In this document: in pieces, positions 62,490-64,000 of the stretch
How positions within the stretch are numbered: the stretch's first letter is position 1
Layout of the letters: each line of letters opens with the position of its first letter
NCBI GenBank assembly: GCA_964593555.1
Contig: CAZQIC010000002.1
Coordinates: forward strand, 39,876-103,875
Length of the DNA stretch: 64,000 nt
Direction: 5' to 3'
DNA from: CAZQIC01 sp964593555
GTDB taxonomy: Bacteria; Bacteroidota; Bacteroidia; JAFLBG01
Notes under the pieces: model-generated
What the model saw: only the letters and a program-made list of their open reading frames with translations
Told to the model about the DNA's origin: nothing
The model's database searches: none
Program-made: the position numbers and the translations under genes

Positions 62490-62999
62490 TTATTTAGAAC
62501 TCATAATTGTTTCCGATTCCTTTTTTAAGTCGCTTGCAAATTTTTCAAACGATTGGTCAAATGATGGAATCATTTTAGCATACATTGGAAACATAAGTCC
62601 GCCAATTTTTTCTATCATTGAGAATGTTACAGTTCCGCTACCATTTTTTGTAATGGTATAAATACGATTTCCTTGACCGTCACCCCAAACTAATTTCTTT
62701 TCCGCTTCAAACTCTTTTACTTTTAATTTAAAGGTTCTCTTTGTGTCAAGGATTGATTTTAACTTGATTTTTTCACCTAACGCAATTTTACCTTCAATGG
62801 AAGTCACCGTTGAATTCCAACGAGGATAGTCAGAAGCGTTGGTTAATAAAGCCCATACAATTGCTGGGTCGGCTTTTATTTCAATACTTACAGATGTTTC
62901 TCTGTGAAAGGTTGTTTTAACGGTTGTGGCTTTTCCGTTTTGAGCCATAGTTGCTGTTGTCATCATTGTGATTGTTAAAATTGTGATTAAATACTTCAT
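62490..62999 (-). CDS. Exported SRPBCC (START-like) family protein
   Basis: 169 residues. An N-terminal hydrophobic stretch ('MKYLITILTITMMTTATMAQ') is a signal peptide, unusual for this mostly cytoplasmic family. The SRPBCC fold is visible from 'TSVSIEIKADPAIVWALLTN' through 'YPRWNSTVTSIEGKIALGEK', 'VWGDGQGNRIYTI' and the long C-terminal helix 'FDQSFEKFASDLKKESE'. Such proteins bind hydrophobic ligands in a deep pocket. It is 50 bases downstream of the sigma factor gene and probably part of its own regulon. Confidence 0.87.
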   Translation of the reverse strand: MKYLITILTITMMTTATMAQNGKATTVKTTFHRETSVSIEIKADPAIVWALLTNASDYPRWNSTVTSIEGKIALGEKIKLKSILDTKRTFKLKVKEFEAEKKLVWGDGQGNRIYTITKNGSGTVTFSMIEKIGGLMFPMYAKMIPSFDQSFEKFASDLKKESETIMSSK

Positions 63000-63049
63000 T
63001 TTTTGTTTTGTTTTCTATTTTGACGATTGAGCAAAACAAAACGATAGGA

Positions 63050-63853
63050 TTAATCAACAGTTTTTTCCAAATACTTTTCCATTACTTGTCTATTGTGTTC
63101 TAAATGATGAAGTTGTAATGCAGATGCTTTTGATTTAAACGGGTCAATTTCCTTTAAAATCTGCATCCTTAAATCAAATAAATGTTCCTTATTTCCTTTT
63201 TCGGCTTCCTTAACCAAATCGGTTTTCATTAATTCTTCTTGCGTATTTTGTTTGGGATTGAAAATACCATTAAGTTCTGAACATTGATGGCAAACGCCTT
63301 CTTTTTTTATTAAAGCGCACCGTCCTTCAAAAATATTAATCATTTTTGACCTTCCTGTGTGCAGATAATATTTCACCATTGCTTCAGTAGTTTCGAGTAT
63401 GGTCGTAATTTCAGAAACTTTAAATTCATAAACTTCTTTTAGGAAAACACAAAGTTGTTGTTCTAATGGTAATGATTTTGAGATGCAAGTAAAACAAAAA
63501 GCAATATGCTCTTTAGCTTCGTATTGTCCGTGAGGTGAAGTCATACGAATATTCATTGCCTCTTGAAAAAACTGTCTATTATTTAGTGCTGCTTCTTTTG
63601 TGATGTCAGTTACATTTTCTGTCCAGCGTTTTTGTGCCCTTAAGTTGTCTTTTGCCAAGTTGGAAGCAATAGTAAACAGCCAGGTTTTTAAGGAAGAGTC
63701 CCCGCGAAAAGTGTGTAATTTGTCAATAGCTTTTAGATAGGTGTCGTGAACAATATCTTCTGCGTCTGTAATGCTTGCCGTAATTCTTAAAATGTAGGAT
63801 TTTAGTTGTCCTACGATGCCTTCAAATTCTTGATTGAATAATTCTATTGTCAT
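63050..63853 (-). CDS. ECF-type RNA polymerase sigma factor with Cys-containing C-terminal extension
   Basis: 267 residues. Sigma region 2 (about 5-75) shows 'LRITASITDAEDIVHDTYLK' and 'GDSSLKTWLFTIASNLAKDN'. Region 4 (about 125-175) shows 'LPLEQQLCVFLKEVYEFKVS' and 'TEAMVKYYLHTGRSKM'. After region 4 comes an extension of about 90 residues with 'GVCHQCSELNG', which could bind a metal or respond to redox, and a helical tail. No anti-sigma factor gene is seen, so regulation may be through this extension. It is the first gene of a minus-strand operon with an SRPBCC protein and two small proteins. Confidence 0.9.
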   Translation of the reverse strand: MTIELFNQEFEGIVGQLKSYILRITASITDAEDIVHDTYLKAIDKLHTFRGDSSLKTWLFTIASNLAKDNLRAQKRWTENVTDITKEAALNNRQFFQEAMNIRMTSPHGQYEAKEHIAFCFTCISKSLPLEQQLCVFLKEVYEFKVSEITTILETTEAMVKYYLHTGRSKMINIFEGRCALIKKEGVCHQCSELNGIFNPKQNTQEELMKTDLVKEAEKGNKEHLFDLRMQILKEIDPFKSKASALQLHHLEHNRQVMEKYLEKTVD

Positions 63854-63876
63854 ATTTTATTTCCCGTTGTTAAATT

Positions 63877-63906
63877 AAAAAAGAGCAATTAAAATTGCCC
63901 TTTTTT
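63877..63906 (-). terminator. Intrinsic terminator-like hairpin upstream of the sigma factor gene
   Basis: Stem AAAAAAGAGCAATT / AATTGCCCTTTTTT (one mismatch) with a short loop, 24 bases before the sigma factor ATG. A TACTTTTG -7-like box lies on the minus strand at 63919-63926, so the hairpin would be in the leader. It could otherwise end a gene beyond the window. Confidence 0.55.
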
Positions 63907-64000
63907 AACTTTTTTGTACAAAAGTACATAAAACTACATTTTTTTTGGTGGAGCCTGACGAACCAAAGTTAAACCTTTCAAAGCTAAAAAAACATTTATT

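Noticed and set aside
63907..64000. A minus-strand open frame entering from beyond the right edge and ending before the hairpin
   Set aside because: About 31 codons with a GSSGST stretch that coincides with the tRNA-3'-end-like word; it lacks protein character and looks like translated noncoding sequence.

Overview
The window looks like a chromosome segment from a member of the Bacteroidota. It is AT-rich and encodes proteins with type IX secretion (T9SS) type A and type B C-terminal domains, a PorP/SprF-family membrane protein, a TonB-dependent receptor with an N-terminal carboxypeptidase-like plug extension, FISUMP and gliding-type C-terminal modules, and Bacteroidota-style -7 boxes (TAnnTTTG) before several genes. 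No rRNA, tRNA, insertion sequence or CRISPR array was found. The genus cannot be named from the sequence alone.

Layout. 1-7.1 kb: the 3' part of a bacterial alpha-2-macroglobulin, a secreted cupin, an RsmB-type rRNA methyltransferase, a 29-residue lysine-rich protein, a membrane protein, a dipeptide epimerase and a lipoprotein. 7.1-9.1 kb: typA/bipA with a 36-codon open frame upstream. 9.2 and 24.5 kb: two pinensin-type lanthipeptide precursor genes with no modification enzymes nearby. They flank a peptide-binding lipoprotein, a tetR-tolC-hlyD-RND efflux operon whose pump carries a C-terminal DUF805 domain, asnS, rpoN and a PAP2-like gene broken by an in-frame amber codon. 25.0-28.0 kb: a three-gene operon (LpxH-like phosphoesterase, MurG-like glycosyltransferase, YegS-like lipid kinase) that probably makes an envelope glycolipid or phospholipid.

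28.0-45.8 kb is the most unusual region: nearly 18 kb on the minus strand devoted to exported proteins. Three of them carry cohesin-like modules, one of these also has a dockerin-like loop, and a beta-helix protein ends in a dockerin-like loop. A seven-PKD protein with a type B sorting domain is translationally coupled to a PorP/SprF protein. A second operon combines three proteins sharing an approximately 230-residue N-terminal domain that I do not recognise with a TonB-dependent receptor and a FISUMP lipoprotein. A fourth copy of that domain sits on the cohesin/dockerin protein, linking the two groups. An orphan OmpR-type regulator lies just upstream. I propose that this region encodes a surface assembly or adhesion/capture system.

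45.9-60.2 kb: a polytopic membrane protein, an OmpA-family lipoprotein, a second orphan peptide-binding lipoprotein, exonuclease III, a giant predicted outer-membrane barrel and a DUF3857/transglutaminase protein with TPR-like repeats. 60.3-64 kb: small proteins, two frameshifted genes (a GIY-YIG nuclease and a small conserved protein), and a minus-strand ECF sigma / SRPBCC operon. Palindromic dispersed repeats occur near 28.8, 38.2 and 61.5 kb.
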